Origin: Podospora pseudocomata
Lineage: Eukaryota; Ascomycota; Sordariomycetes; Sordariales; Podosporaceae
Length of the DNA stretch: 64,000 bases
Assembly: GCF_035222375.1 (NCBI RefSeq)
Contig: NW_026946366.1
Location: forward strand, 930,001 to 994,000
Direction of reading: 5' to 3'
The first letter of the stretch is position 1. Each line of letters starts with the position of its first letter. Of the stretch, positions 23,893 through 36,543 are shown one piece after another. Below the pieces are notes generated by a model, which was not told the origin of the DNA, did no database searches, and saw nothing but the letters and a program-made list of their open reading frames with translations. The position numbers were made by a program, and so were the translations under genes.

Positions 23893-25570
23893 CTAATCAA
23901 CGCGATCCTTACTTGTCGATCGGCAGCTGTTTGCGCCCTCAGCCGCGGCCGGCGTCGACGGCCGCAAACTTGTTCCCTCCACATCATCCAGCCGGGTGAC
24001 GCTCATATCCGGACGTACCCTGAAAGTCTGACCCCTCCAATTCACCGTGGCTCCAAGAAGGACAGCCCAGGTCCAGATGGGAAATGCCAGAAACTCTCTC
24101 CCCAGCCAAGCGGCAAACCAAGTCAAAAACGGCTTCTTCTTGATTCCTCCTGTTCGCGTCGAGCCCAGGGCAAAAGCCGGCGTGTTTTCATCCACATCAA
24201 CACTCTGCAGCTTATGCAGCTTGGCACTCAGCAATCTGTCCACGACCATCCAGACAGTGACGGCCGAGATCCAAATGGTACCAAACGCTTTCCAAGTGGG
24301 AGGTATTCCAAAAAAGGAGCGGAACCAAGGCAATGTCGTAAAGGCAAAGGCCATGTGGAGGCACCCGATCAGTGATTCCACACCTGGCTCCACAAGCGTG
24401 GCCGTTAACACGGTCCACTTCCGTACTCGAAGCCATCGTACACGGCGAGCAATGTAAGCGGCAACAGTCATGCCCGACATGGGCTGAATAGCTACCTCGC
24501 CGTGGACGAGCCCATGGTTCTTGAAGCCTGGGATCTTCGACTTGAAAATCAGATCGCCAATCAGGTGGTCCTCGCAGATGTAGGACGAGAAATAGTCGAC
24601 ACCCCGCCCACGAGCAGCATCGGCGGGGGGAATGAGGGGGTTGCGAGCGGGGTCGGTCAGGCGTTCCAAGTGAGACTTGCGAAACATGTTGCTCTTGCCA
24701 ACGACACAGGGGGCGATACCAACTGTATTGATGGCGCTGTAGAATTTTGCGTGGGTGGTTGCCATGAACATCTCTTCGAGCCTGCCGCCATAGTCAAGGA
24801 GGCTCTTTGGCGCGCTGGTGTTGATAGGCCCCGACAGAAGTGCCTGTTCCTCTTCTGTCGCTGTCTTTGGCGTCTCGAGATCAATAACGAGAGGTAGTTG
24901 GTGGACAAACTTGTAGGGCTTGGTGCGAGTTCCATCGGGCAAGAAACCGTCCAGCTTGTCCACCATTCTTCCTGCCGAGTTGGCCCCAAGCCAAACATTA
25001 CAGTCTGCTATCCAAATAATATCGCCCTTAGCCTCTCGGTATGCGCGGCTGATGTTGCGGATTTTGGGATTTGGCCCAAGCTTGTCAATGTGCCCGCCAT
25101 CGCCATGCAAAACAGGATCTTGCTCCTCAACGAACACCTTGGCGTCAAAGTCAGGATAGGCAGCGACGACTTTCTGTAGAACCGGGTAGGCTGGATCTCT
25201 CGTCGAATCAACGCATAGGTAGATGGTGAGCTTCGACTTGGGGTAGGCAAGCTGGAAGGTTGACGCGAGACATTCGTAGAGGCCAGCCTCGGCGCCCTTT
25301 ACCGGTCGAATGACGGTGATGTGCGGTACTTCATCTTTCTCGAGGGTTGGGGAGAAAGGTTTTGGGTGAGGAGCTGAGTTGTTTCGGAGGCTAAAGACAC
25401 AAAGAGGTGGTCGTTAGTAAACACCGAAGACAGTACCATGGTGGGACGTCAAGGTCGTACATTTTGCAGATACCAATTCCTTGAACGGAAACGATGATGC
25501 AGGTCCAAACGAAGCTGACCAAGGCCGCGCCCTGGACGATCATCGGCATTTGGTCATTGTGAGCAGGCAT
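23893..25570 (-). CDS. Ceramide glucosyltransferase (GT21)
   Basis: Exons 25461-25570 and 23893-25390 (535 aa; 70-nt intron). It transfers glucose from UDP-glucose to ceramide to make glucosylceramide, in Golgi/ER membranes. A membrane anchor lies near residues 11-33 (MIVQGAALVSFVWTCIIVSV). GT21 motifs in order: HITVIRPVKG; D1 in CVDSTRD; D2 in WIADCNVWLG; D3 in ICEDHLIGDL; and the (Q/R)XXRW motif as RRVRW. Further membrane segments lie in the C-terminal half (FGTIWISAVTVWMVV, FLAFPIWTWAVLLGA). Length agrees with filamentous-fungal glucosylceramide synthases. The tail is Ser/Thr-rich. Confidence 0.92.
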
Positions 25571-26605
25571 CGAGATAGAATAGCAACGCGCGCAGAAACT
25601 TAGGAGAAAAGGAAAGGATCGTGATCGTGATCGTGACTGTGATCAGCAGCTTTGCTGACGGGAGATTTCGGTGACACAGGATATAATAAAAACAGAGGCG
25701 CATGGCTGGCTGGCAACAAGTCGCATGTCAGAAGCTAAGTCCCCATGTGGGGCGTCGCTGCCCTCTCTGATCGACCCTCGCACCGCGAAGAGTAACCACG
25801 ACACGCGATGTGATCAGTCATTGCAGGCATGGGCGCGGTAGGATGAGGGTATTTTGCGCATCTCCGGAGGCGCCGGAGACATTTTCTGGTAGATGACAAG
25901 TTCGAAAACAAAGATTCCGGCTGGGCCGTGGGATTTCTGATGACGGTGCTCGGCGGAGCTTCATCAGAGCTCCAGTGAGAGCCCCCCTAGGTTTTGGCGC
26001 AACGGCCGGGGGGCACCTGGAAGCTTGTTCCAGATGTTCCGATAAACTGCCGGCCGGCAACCTTGGAGTGACCCACACTTCCAGGGCATGGTGAGTACCT
26101 TTTCGCCTGACAAGTCAGGCCAAATGCAGAAAATTTCGGGAGCTTCAAAAGCTTCCCACAAGCTCTTGTCAGCTGCATCCCACTTTCCACTTCCATTCCA
26201 ACAACAAGTCGCACAATCGCAACCATTTCTTTCCACCGGATGTGACAGAACACCCCGTGTGCGATATGTCAACTTGATATCTTTGTTTGCTGTCAGCAGA
26301 TATCTTTTGGACCGCTGAATGGGCCACAATCTGTTCGTACCTCGCAAGAGTGAGTCAACACATCATTCCCTTTTCTTCGACTTCTACCGATACCATTGCC
26401 CTCGAGTGAGGCCAATTGGTATCGCACACATTGCGGTGATGACTACTTTGGAGCTTAGAGCAAATATCCTTCAGTGGATGCTCAATGTATGCCCATGTAT
26501 TAGACTACAACGGTATCTGAGCAATGTCGAGTCAAACAATTTTTGGGGGGATCATGCACAGCTGCCAGCTTGACTGCATACTGACGTTTCCTAGCTCAGG
26601 TCGAT
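25571..26605. other. Intergenic between divergent genes
   Basis: About 1.0 kb separating the glucosyltransferase and SEN2 promoters. It contains a short alternating run of GATCGTGATCGTGATCGTGA at 25617-25637. I see no gene. Confidence 0.55.
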
Positions 26606-26629
26606 ATGAGTGACAATGGCGACGGTTGA
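26606..26629 (+). promoter_or_regulatory. Overlapping upstream ORF at the SEN2 start
   Basis: An ATG at 26606 opens a 7-codon frame ending TGA at 26627-26629, overlapping the SEN2 ATG at 26616 in another frame. Scanning ribosomes would meet it first, which could damp SEN2 translation. Whether the mRNA leader includes it is not known. Confidence 0.45.
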
Positions 26630-28475
26630 ACCTACAGTCAGTCCCGCGACTGCACCTCCCGGCGAGTCGAGCAAAACAGTAACCACAAGGGCCCCAGCTG
26701 GGTCGCCGAGGACGCCATTGAATCAAATCTATGCGCTGCCCGCACCCATTCGGACCTTCCCTTTACCTGCGTTCTATCCAAACAACCCAATTTCTCTTTT
26801 TCACTTGGTGTACGCCTGGTTGAGACAGGTTCTGTCTCCGCCATCCAAAGAACCGTCTGTCATCCATATTGGAGTATGGGATCCAGATACATGTTCTGTT
26901 CATGTCCCAGACCCAGCGTCCATCCGGGCTCTCTGGGAGCAGGGATTCTTTGGCAAAGGAAGTCTGAGTCGTAGTGAACCTAATTGGCTGAAGAGGGAGC
27001 TCGCTCGGCGAGGTTCGCCCGAAGGAAAGACGGTGAGCGAGGTTCGCACAGAGTCGCGTCGTGAGGAACGCCGCCTTGCCAAATGGGAAAGAGCAAAGGC
27101 AGAGCTGGAGGCTATTGAACGCCAGAGGCTTGCCGAGGCTGCCCTCCAAACACCATCACCGGTAACAACCGAACCCCGACCTGAGACCAAGAGTGCCCCT
27201 GAGGAAGAGGCCGTGTCTGCCAAGCTCCCCCCGTTGAAGCTCCCTAAGCCTGTGGTCAAGTCATTCTCGGTGCCGAAACTGAAGAACCCAGTCCCTGCTG
27301 GACTATTCTCGCCGCCTCTGGAGAATGGAGTGTCCAACGGTCATGTAGCGCACGGAAAGCCCCCTGTCGGACCTGCAGAGATTCTTGCGTTGCCTAACTC
27401 GTTGGCGAAGATCAATGGCACCCTGAACAACATGATGCTTACAGAGCTGAGACCACCCACTGGCCCAGCAGAGTTGCTGGCCCTGCCCAACTCAGCAGCA
27501 GACCTTGTCACGAAGTCGGGCTTGGCATCCACTGTGAATGTCTCTGGCGAACAGGTGAATGGTGTCAGCCCGATTGATGGCCTCAGTGGTCATACAGGAA
27601 AGGCGAGTGCCTTTGCCCACACGGTAGGTGACACTCAGGAAACACACAAGCCCATCTTCCCCGAGGACTTGCTACCCACACCTTGCTGCACCCCTACCAA
27701 ACGGTCAGCAACCGGCTCTTCCGTCCAGGATAAAGAAGAACCCTCGCAGCCCGTTGCCAAACGTCAAAAGAGCGTCCGTTTCTCTCCCCAAGTCGAGTCC
27801 ACCACCTTCAACCGTGGTGATCCGCCCAGTCCCGGTCTCGTGTCACCAGCCGAGCCAGCTGCCAAGTCGAAAAGCTTTGCTGTCCCTGCTACCGCTCTGG
27901 AGATTCAGGATAAGGAACACTTCCAGCTCGCGCCCGAAGAAGCCTTCTTTCTCGCCTTCTCACTTGGCACTCTCAAGGTCATCGACCCCAAGACCAAAGA
28001 ACCAATCTCCAACGAGCGACTGCTCAGTCTTTTCCGCTCCTATTCCTACTTCCCTCCCTCGGCTGGTCTTCGCCCTGACGACCCGTTTCTCGTACACTAC
28101 GCCGTTTATCATCACTTCCGCTCCCTCGGCTGGGTGCCACGTCATGGCATTAAGTTTGGTGTCGATTGGATTTTGTACCAACGTGGTCCGGTGTTTGACC
28201 ACAGTGAGTTTGGCCTGATGGTCATGCCTGCTTTCTCGGATGCTCGGTGGGAGGAATACGAACATCAAAAGCCGAAGAAGTCGTGGTCTTGGCTGATGGG
28301 TGTCAACCGTGTGCTGTCACACGTCTTGAAGAGTCTGGTGCTTGTTTACGTCGACGTGCCGCCTCCTCCTGTTTTCGATGAGGCGATGAAGGAGGGTGGC
28401 ATTGCTGCTGCTTTCAAGAAGTACAAGATACGGGAGGTTATGGTCAGGAGATTTTCCGTCAACCGCAACAGATGA
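26616..28475 (+). CDS. SEN2: tRNA-splicing endonuclease catalytic subunit Sen2
   Basis: Single exon, 619 aa from the ATG at 26616; the GTG six bases upstream is not a likely start. Sen2 cleaves the 5' splice site of tRNA introns within the Sen2/34/54/15 complex. The C-terminal nuclease domain (about the last 190 residues) shows the catalytic triad context: Tyr in [17 protein letters not shown] with His in the same block, and Lys in [14 protein letters not shown]. The N-terminal part includes [20 protein letters not shown], typical of Sen2, and [14 protein letters not shown]. The long middle (about residues 180-430) is low-complexity linker with two similar GPAE(I/L)LALPNS segments. The window holds two intron-bearing tRNA genes that would be its substrates. 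Confidence 0.93.
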   Translation: MATVEPTVSPATAPPGESSKTVTTRAPAGSPRTPLNQIYALPAPIRTFPLPAFYPNNPISLFHLVYAWLRQVLSPPSKEPSVIHIGVWDPDTCSVHVPDPASIRALWEQGFFGKGSLSRSEPNWLKRELARRGSPEGKTVSEVRTESRREERRLAKWERAKAELEAIERQRLAEAALQTPSPVTTEPRPETKSAPEEEAVSAKLPPLKLPKPVVKSFSVPKLKNPVPAGLFSPPLENGVSNGHVAHGKPPVGPAEILALPNSLAKINGTLNNMMLTELRPPTGPAELLALPNSAADLVTKSGLASTVNVSGEQVNGVSPIDGLSGHTGKASAFAHTVGDTQETHKPIFPEDLLPTPCCTPTKRSATGSSVQDKEEPSQPVAKRQKSVRFSPQVESTTFNRGDPPSPGLVSPAEPAAKSKSFAVPATALEIQDKEHFQLAPEEAFFLAFSLGTLKVIDPKTKEPISNERLLSLFRSYSYFPPSAGLRPDDPFLVHYAVYHHFRSLGWVPRHGIKFGVDWILYQRGPVFDHSEFGLMVMPAFSDARWEEYEHQKPKKSWSWLMGVNRVLSHVLKSLVLVYVDVPPPPVFDEAMKEGGIAAAFKKYKIREVMVRRFSVNRNR

Positions 28476-28687
28476 TGATCTTTTTGTGTATATCCTATAA
28501 ATGCATTGGGACGGCGTTGGTATTTTCAGGTTGGATTCTGTACAACAAAATGGCAGCATGGAATGGCATGGGAAAAAGGCAGGCAGTATTATGCATGAAC
28601 CTCGGGTCCCAAATCTGAAGCTCGTTTCATCATCTTGTATCTCTTTTGGTGCCCGCCTTCGCACATGTTTGCCTTGCCCCAAGAACG

Positions 28688-31600
28688 TCAATTCCTCTTC
28701 CTCCTCCCCACCATCCACAAATCCCTAAACCTCGAACCCTCCTGGTCAACAAGCTCTCTCGGCTTACCATCCTCCACAATCCTCCCCTCATCCATAACAA
28801 CCACCCTGTCAAAATTCATCACCATACCCAGCCGATGGCTGACCATCACAATGGTATACCCAGCAAACTCATCCAAAATCATCCTCTGCATCGCCTCGTC
28901 AGTATCCTTATCCACACTAGAACTAACCTCATCAAGAAGCAGCACCCCTCCCTCGTTTTGCTTTCCCTTGCCTCTAGCACGGATCCGTCCTCTGAGAATC
29001 GCCCTCGCCAAGCTAAAAAGCTGTTTTTGTCCCTGAGACAACGTGTCTGATGACATGGGCGCTTGCAGGCCGCCTCGTTCCGAAACAAAAGACTGCCAAA
29101 GGGAGACAATCCCCAACACGGAGCGACATTCTTCTTCGGAGGCGAGCCCAAACGGGTCGAGGTTGGCTTGGAAGGAGGTTCCGTCTGGGAGGAAGACTGG
29201 GTCTTGGGGGACGGCGATGATGCGCTGGCGGAGGGTGGAGCGGTGGGTTTTGGTGAGGGGGAGGGAGTCGATTTCTATGGTGGAGGCGGGGGAAGAAATA
29301 GGGTCGAGGAGGCGGAGGAGGAGGAGGAGGAGGGAGGATTTGCCGCTGGTGATGTTAGCTCATTTTCAAGACTGGAGACGAGTAGAGGGGGGAAGGGCGA
29401 CGAACCTGCCGCTTCTACCGCAGATGGCCACCTTCTGACCTGGAAGGATATCAATGTTCAGATCTTTGAGGGCGAAGTTCTGGCCTTCTACTCCCGGTTT
29501 GCCATCCTCGTCCCCGCTGTAACAACAACTGTCAAGGCTGGACATGGAAAAAAGCGTCAGGGGGGGGGGGGCGCAAAAGACATACTCATACGAAGCCGAC
29601 ACCCCCGTCATCTTAATCTCCCCCTTCGCCGGCCACTCCTCCCCCGGCAGCAAATCCTCTCCCTCTCTATTCTCACTCCTAACCGTCTCCCCAAACGCCT
29701 TCAACCGACTGACAGCACCAATCGACGTTTCCAACATGGTGTAAAACCTGATAATGTACGAAAACGCCTCCCCAAAGATCATCAGCGTCACCAAACTGGC
29801 TCCAGTAAACGCAGTATTCGTGCGCATCTGCGTCGACAGGGTGATCACCGCCACTGCCAGCACAGCAACAACAATCTGTAGTGTAAAAGCCAGCCAGCGC
29901 TGGATCATGGCTAGGAGATACGCCGGTCTCTGAGAAGTGTCGATGAGGATGTCATTCTTCTTGACAGACTCAGGCACCCAGCCAAAGGCGCGGTATGTAG
30001 CGAGACCTTTGATCGTGTCGATAAAGTGGGAGCTTGTTAAACATCAACGTCAGTTATTCATAGTCAAGATTGGTTTCATCCTCAACGCTCGCGCCGGGGG
30101 GTTGGGGGGGTTGGGGGGGGGGGGTACTTACTACAGCGGGCTCTTGGCCTCCAAATCCAGCAATCGGATCTGTCTCGACGTCCGCAGATAAAACTTTTGA
30201 ATCCCGTACAAGACCACCGCCAGGAACGGGTAAGCAACGGCCAGATAAGGGGACGCCGTAGCAACCACTGCCGCCATTCCGAGGCAGTTGAAGATGTACA
30301 GTATGAGATTGACAAGCGCCATGGGAAGCTGCCCGTCGACCAAAGTCATATCCTGTGAGAACAAGTTGGTCACGATACCAGTATCGGTTGTCGTAAAGAA
30401 CTTGAGAGGCGCGTTGATGACCGTTCGGAGCGTTTCGAGATGGAGTCTAGCCCCTGATATTGTGATCATGGAGGTAAAGACCACCAAAGCCGAAAGGAAC
30501 AGAGACATCAGTGCACCCAACTGGAACAGCGCGTATAATCCATTGTAGAACGCATTGGACCGCTGTGGCTGAGGCGATGCGACATCCTCTGACCAGAACT
30601 TCAGCCAGATTGTGGAGAAGTTGATGCAGAAACCCCAGCCGAAGCCTGCCATGATCAAGACAATAACGCCAAAGAGGTTGAGGCGAGCGAGATAATACCG
30701 GTATATCGTAAAGTCGCCCGTTGCCCTCGTCTTGTCCGCTTCTGGGCTGAAGGCCGTGACCTTGTTCGGGGTCATCTTCAGAGTCGTGCTCAGACCTGGT
30801 TTTTCCTGTACTGCCAAATCCTCCTTCGAGCTTGCGGCATCGCACTCCTGGACACCCAAGCTGTTGACGTACATGTCATTCTTCATCAGCTCCTGAAAGG
30901 TCCCCTGCTCGACAATCCTGCCATCTGAACCCAGTGCGACGATGTGGTCTGCCGATGGTAGGTGTCGGATGGAGTGGGTGCAAAGGACAACTGTAGCTCC
31001 TCTCCGACGTAACAAGCCATCCGGGGAGAAGACACGGCGAAACACTTGTTCCTCCGTGTCAGCGTCCAGGCCGCTGAGAATGTCGTCGAAAACCAACAAC
31101 TTCGAGTCCGTATACAAAGCTCTGGCCATCGACACCCGTTGCTTCTGTCCTCCACTCAGGGATATCCCATTGCTTCCAACATTGGTCTCGTCACCTTGGG
31201 GCAGAAGTTCGAGGTCTTGGCGAAGCACGGTAGCTTCAACGACTTCGTCAAATCGTTCTTGATTGAAGGCGTCGAAGCCAATGATGTTCTCCCTGATTGT
31301 TGCGTTCGAGAGGTAAGGGGTCTGGTCGCAATACCCAATTTTGCGGAAGCGGCTTGCCACATGAAGTTTACCTCCAAATACAGGCACTTCGCCCAGCAAA
31401 GCTTTGCAGAGCGTCGACTTGCCAGAAGCCACGGGCCCAATGACGATGGTCAAACTGGAGTGTGGGATGCGGATATCGATATCATGAAGAGCAGTCTTGT
31501 CGTTGTCCCAACCAAACTTGCCATACGTGATCTCAAGGCCGGGGTCGGCGTGAACCTCAACACTTTCCGAACCCAGCTTTGACGTGGGTGAGCTGGCACT

Positions 31601-33400
31601 GCGGTCCATAAGGATCTCGGACTCGCGAAAGTCGGTGCGAGAATCTTGTGCCAGAAAAGCCTGAATACGATTTAGACACGTCAAGGCCGCCAGGAAACTT
31701 GGGATATGCTGGAACAGTGATCCCAGAGGGTTGGCCAACAGCAGAATGTAGGAAATGGATGTGAAGATCGTAGTCACATCTAATGTCCTGGAGGCAAAGG
31801 CAAAGGTTACAACAGGGGAAAGGCACAACGGAGTGTAACCCACTGCCGCTGCATAAACCTGGACGATCCGGAATCTTGCCCCAGCCCCGAGCTCGTCCAC
31901 CCTCATGGCCTGAATCGACTCCTCAACTGGAGCCGAGAGGCCCGATATCTTGAGGTGCTTCATCTGTGTGATCATGTTCGTGGTGAGCCCTACTCGCTTT
32001 TGTATCCTCTCCATCCAAGCCTTTTGCCTAGGGCCAGTAAGCTTGGCAAGGAAGAAGGAGCAGACAACACAAACGCCGACGATAATGACAGGGGCGGTGA
32101 AGGCAACCCCGATTTTCCTGGACAGTAACCAGCAGGCAAAGACGACCTCGACCATGTTGGCCCAAAACTCGTGCATCTCCATGCATCCGACCAGAACTCG
32201 TTCGATATCGGCACTCATCAAGGTGAGGGCGGCCGAATCGTCGGCAGCTGAGATTCTGGCTTCGGTTGTCTTCCTGTACACGGCAGCGGCAAGTAGGCTG
32301 CGGGTCATGTACATGGCGCGTTCTTGAAAGTACCAGTAAAAGGCTGATGACACTGCCATACCGACATAGATAAGGAGTCCTGCGCCGATCAATCCGTATC
32401 CAATGTTCTTCGGACTCATTTCGACGGGCTGTTCAAGGTATCCCAGGAGTGTTTCGATGAGGAAAGGTTGGCAAAGCTGGAAGGCCCCGAACGCAATACG
32501 AGGTCCGACGGGCAACAAAAAGGACACAGCCAAAGCTTTCATGACTGCCTTTGCCAGTCCGTGCTGCCGCTTTCCCAGCTTTGTAGCCTCGAGATTATGA
32601 CCAGCTTCAGCGTACAGCTTGGCAGAAGCGATATTATGGTCTAAAGGGAAGAGATCATCAATGGTGAGGACACCTCGATATCCCCTCAAAAACAGCTTGT
32701 TGAGCCAGAAGTATGCACCAAGACCGTAGAGACCTGCTGTTTCCTCGGGACTGTGGGCACCTTTTTCCCATTGTAGAATCCATCTTGACTTGGATTGGGA
32801 TTCAAGCACAATAAGAAGAGCCCTGATAGCTACGCCAACAGTGAAGATGCTAGCGTAGTTGAGCTCGTCACGATTCGAGGATGCCAGCCATATGGTTCTA
32901 GTCTGCGAGATATCCAGGAGAGTGGCGATAAAGAGATAGGCGTTCAAGAAGATGGATGGACGTGGTGATTTGGTGTGTTCGAGGGAAGAGAGTAGAAGCA
33001 TGCAAATACTAGATGCGAGAGCCAAGGCGTCGGCAGGAATGAAGTATATGCCCAATTTCCGTGATTTTGCAATGCTCAAGACTAGCTGGCAAAACACAAA
33101 GATGCCGTAGATGGCTATAGATATCTGTTGAAAGAAAGAACTGTCAGCCCATGATCAAACAGGGGCACACTTGGCAGCCGGATTTCTCACCAGCTTCAAG
33201 TAACGCAAAACAACACCTCCAACAATACCTGGCTTGCGGTGTAGCTGGACGATTCTTGGTAGAGAAAGTGCAATGAAAATGGCAGCTGGAATAATGGCGA
33301 GAAATATCTTTTCAAATTTGAGTGTGAAGTCGAAATCCCCTCGGCAGCCCTGGACCGACGGTCCAAACGATGCGTCGTCGGTACAGGTTGCAAAGTCCAT
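28688..33400 (-). CDS. ABC transporter, ABCC/MRP type, full length
   Basis: Five exons: 33191-33400, 30132-33124, 29586-30032, 29406-29516 and 28688-29345 (1472 aa, all in phase). The architecture is TMD0-TMD1-NBD1-TMD2-NBD2, as in multidrug-resistance-associated exporters of conjugates and toxins at plasma or vacuolar membranes. NBD1 (from about residue 600) has Walker A GPVASGKST, signature LSGGQKQRV and Walker B LLVFDDILSGLD. NBD2 has Walker A GRSGSGKSS, whose codons are split by intron 4, signature LSQGQKQLFSLARA and Walker B GGVLLLDEVSSSVD. Introns 2 and 3 carry long C tracts on the transcribed strand close to their donors. The substrate cannot be read from sequence. It is not next to the polyketide cluster, so a link to toxin export is unsupported. 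Confidence 0.9.
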
Positions 33401-34883
33401 GCTGGATGATGATATCCTCAGGTTGGTTCCCGATCAAGAGCATGTTTCGAGCAATCTCTACAGAGAATACTCGAAGGGCGGTGTCGGCAAAGGCGCCTCA
33501 ATATCGCGGTTCAATATGATGGACGCGGGGTTCCTGCTGCAGTCCGAAGTCCAGTGCTTTCCCGTTTCTCGAATTATGCTGCCAAGAAAGGAAGGTAGTT
33601 GCTACCTCACGAGATATGCAAGTGCAACCTTCATTTGTTCCCAAACTTCCAACTTCAACCTCCATTGCAATATGCCATATTTCCGGGAAAATCCGAAAAG
33701 CTTGTTTCTTTCTGATCTTCCTCGCAGCGCTTGCCCTCTTGCCGAGGGGAGGTGACCGATAGAATGGGCAAAAGCCTATTGTTGGGCGGTTTGGTCAGTA
33801 TCCATGGTTAAATGTGATTATGGGGAGGGTTTCGACCGGGGAGGAGGAGGAGGGCTATATTGAGAGGATTGGGGATTTTGGTGAGGCTAGGGAGGAGCTT
33901 AGAGAGGGAGGGTTAGGAAGGGACGTTGATGCTGGGAGGTCGTCGCCGTTGGGGGTGGACTCGTTGTGACTTGTCTTGTATTGTGATCCTGATTTGGTTT
34001 GTGCGTGATATGGCCAACATTGCCATGGGCATGTCACCAGCCAGATTTCAACATGCGGAAGGTCAGTCGAGCCCCCATTAGATATATAGGAAATCTCGAA
34101 TGTTTGCCAGCTGGAGCTGACATGCGGGCAAAAATTACTAGAAGAATTCCGCATTCAAGTATGACAGCCAGAAATGCAACTTCGGTGACAAAGAGTTAGC
34201 GTACTATCACTTGACCTATATGGTCAACTTCTTAATATATTTGGAGTCCAATCTCCAGCCACCCTCTCGTCGTCGTAGCTCTTAGTACGACACGATGCTC
34301 ATTGTTCGATATCAGGAACTGAAACAGAGAATCGAAAGCATGAAGGACCAGCACAAAATGGAAAGATTTCTTGCGCAGGACATCGCGCTTTGACAACTCG
34401 ATCGGTCTATTCACTCTAGTGAGTAGGTCGCCGGCAGATCTGGAGATACTGTATTGTATCAGCCTCCTGATCCAAACCGCGCAAGAGCAACTGCCTGTGA
34501 GTGCAACAAAACAAATAGCGGATAAGGACGGTTTTACGCTCTATCATAACAGGTAGCAGGGCGGCATACTCTGGAAGGCGGTGGATTGTACGGAGGGAAG
34601 CCGAAGACAATCCTGGAGCCTGGTTTTTCAACAAAGCAGGACGCTTACGAGTCACTTGCTGCCGAAATTCACTGCGGGTCTCTCAGTTACGGGCGGTACC
34701 TTGGGCAGGAGCGATTGATCTCTGACGGAGCCGTGCTATTGTTCCTGAGCAAGTATATATTGAGCGTCTCTTTTGAGCAAACTGCTGCTCTCTCTTTTGT
34801 TGCCTAAAAGGTTCTCTCTCTCTTCACCAACTCGATCAGAACCAACACCAACAACTCAACCAAGGACCAACAAGTCTATCAAT
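33401..34883. other. Intergenic, 1.5 kb without a supported gene
   Basis: Promoter region of the ABC transporter and of the secreted-protein gene that follows. Several open stretches exist, but none has a convincing start, domain or splice pattern. Confidence 0.55.
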
Positions 34884-35649
34884 ATGGTGCCCACCATCAC
34901 CCGCCTCGCCGGCTTTCTGGCTTTCTTTGGCGTATGAACATCGTCAGCTAGTCTTCCGGAACAAGTCGCTAACTCGTGCCACAGGCTGTTCACAGCGCCC
35001 CCGCTTCCCTTGACCAGGCCACTGTCTCCATTGGCTTGGAGGGCCGCGAGATTGTTCCGGTCCAGTGGAACCTCCCCATCAACATCAACGACCCCAATGG
35101 CAAGAAGGTCGCTGTCACCGGTACCATCGAAGAGGCAGTCGCCAGGATGGAAGCCCACTTCCCTGGTTGGAACCAATCTTTTGTGGCTCAACTGCCCGCC
35201 GTCCAGCTGCCCTCGCGCTTCGGCCTTAGGGCGGACGACGACCCGGAGTTGGGCAACGTGGTGTCTACTGACTGCAATATTCCCGGGGAGGCGCAGAGCG
35301 AGTATCGTATTGGCCAGGGGGTCTCGTACTTGCGTGGCTTGTCGGGCAAAGCGAGCAACAATCCGGGCAAGTGTGGACGTGTCAGCTGCTCCTATCACAC
35401 TGCCATCTACTGGTGCAATGAGGTACGTTTTGGTCACCCTGTGCTGTAAGCTTTGATGTCTGTTTGCTAACTGTAGACCAGGATATCGTCGACAAGGAGG
35501 TCGAGTGGAACGCCATTGCTGATGGAGCATATGACGTTTGTAGGAACTGCGAGAAGCAAGATGACAAGGGAGTTTACCATGCCAAGGGCACGGTGACATT
35601 CAAGGAGAAGTTCAGTGTCACTGTCAAGGAGGACTGGGAAAACTGCTAA
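34884..35649 (+). CDS. Small secreted cysteine protein, family member A
   Basis: Exons 34884-34931, 34985-35422 and 35482-35649 (217 aa). A signal peptide (ITRLAGFLAFFGAVHSA) spans the first splice site. The mature protein has DCNIPG, then CGRVSCSYHTAIYWCNE, then after intron 2 IADGAYDVCRNC and a C-terminal ENC. The block around CGRVSC..AIYWCN recurs in many fungal small secreted proteins as I remember them, but I cannot name the family or a function. A clear relative lies at 52988-53781: both share GTIEEA(V/I)A(R/Q)MEA and PGWN(Q/E)(S/T)F, the CGRV(S/N)CS core and the following exon structure. Confidence 0.85.
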
Positions 35650-36543
35650 ATGCAGATGATGTTATTCGCGGCTATCTGGCAATGGAGGACACCGAGATAT
35701 TTCGACCATTGCCATCTTCACAGCAATTCCAATTGTTCTGTGTGAACCTCTAACTCAACTCTAAGGACCCACTGTTCCAGGGGAAGAAATGTATTGGTCT
35801 GAAACTAGCTCCGCGGAGCTCCAGGGCTGAGCTAGATTCACTAGACAAAGAGTTTGGCATCGCTTATCTTGGGCCGGGAGATCTTCGTCAAAGTTTTCTC
35901 GTCAGAGCCTTTTTTTGTGAAATGCTGCTTGGCTTTCTGTGGGGGGGACCCCCCTCAAACCCCCACGTCGAGCTGTCGCCCAAGCTGCCCACCTCAGTGC
36001 ATTGGGTGCCCAAGCTCCCGCCCGTGGTCCACCACCTATGCGGCATTGGATACCTAAGGGGTTGCACGCCATTAGCGCCCAAGATGACTCCTGAAAAAAA
36101 GACTCTGTCAAGGGAAGTTTTCGCTGTCAAATTCAACGAAAAGAGAAAAAAAGAAACAGAGACCCCTCGGCTACAGATATTGTCGTCAAATGTAAAAGTA
36201 ATAGTACCACTTGTACCTCCACGTGGAGGGGGGTAATTCGAACGGGGGCCGGTGGAGATTGGGCGTGGGGGTGCGCCAAAGTCTGGGGTAAACTGCCCCG
36301 CGCCGCAGAGGCGCCCAGGCCCAGAGCTGGGAGCTGCCCGGATCGGCCCCTGTTGTGTTGATGGAATTCGATGCTTTATCGTTCTCTCGAAACATTCGAG
36401 CCTGCCATTCAGTTTTCTTGCAAAGCTCGTTCAGATGTCCTTCTTTCGCTGCAGATAGAGAGAGGCGCGCGCTGCGGCCTTGTCCACGAATTTCACGACC
36501 CCAAGAATGAGCCCCCGTCTCCAGTACTAGCTAGACGACAACG
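35650..36543. other. Intergenic with an unusual GC-rich, palindromic stretch
   Basis: From about 35935 to 36330 the sequence changes character: a GGGGGGGACCCCCC palindrome at 35941-35954, C-rich blocks, and a second block near 36250-36340 with TGGGGTAAACTGCCCCG. No gene is supported. It may be a remnant of a dispersed repeat. Confidence 0.4.

Noticed and set aside
28688-33400. Idea that the ABCC transporter is the exporter of the polyketide cluster
   Set aside because: It lies 22 kb from the cluster beyond conserved genes and carries no AflR-type site that I noticed; no evidence for a link.
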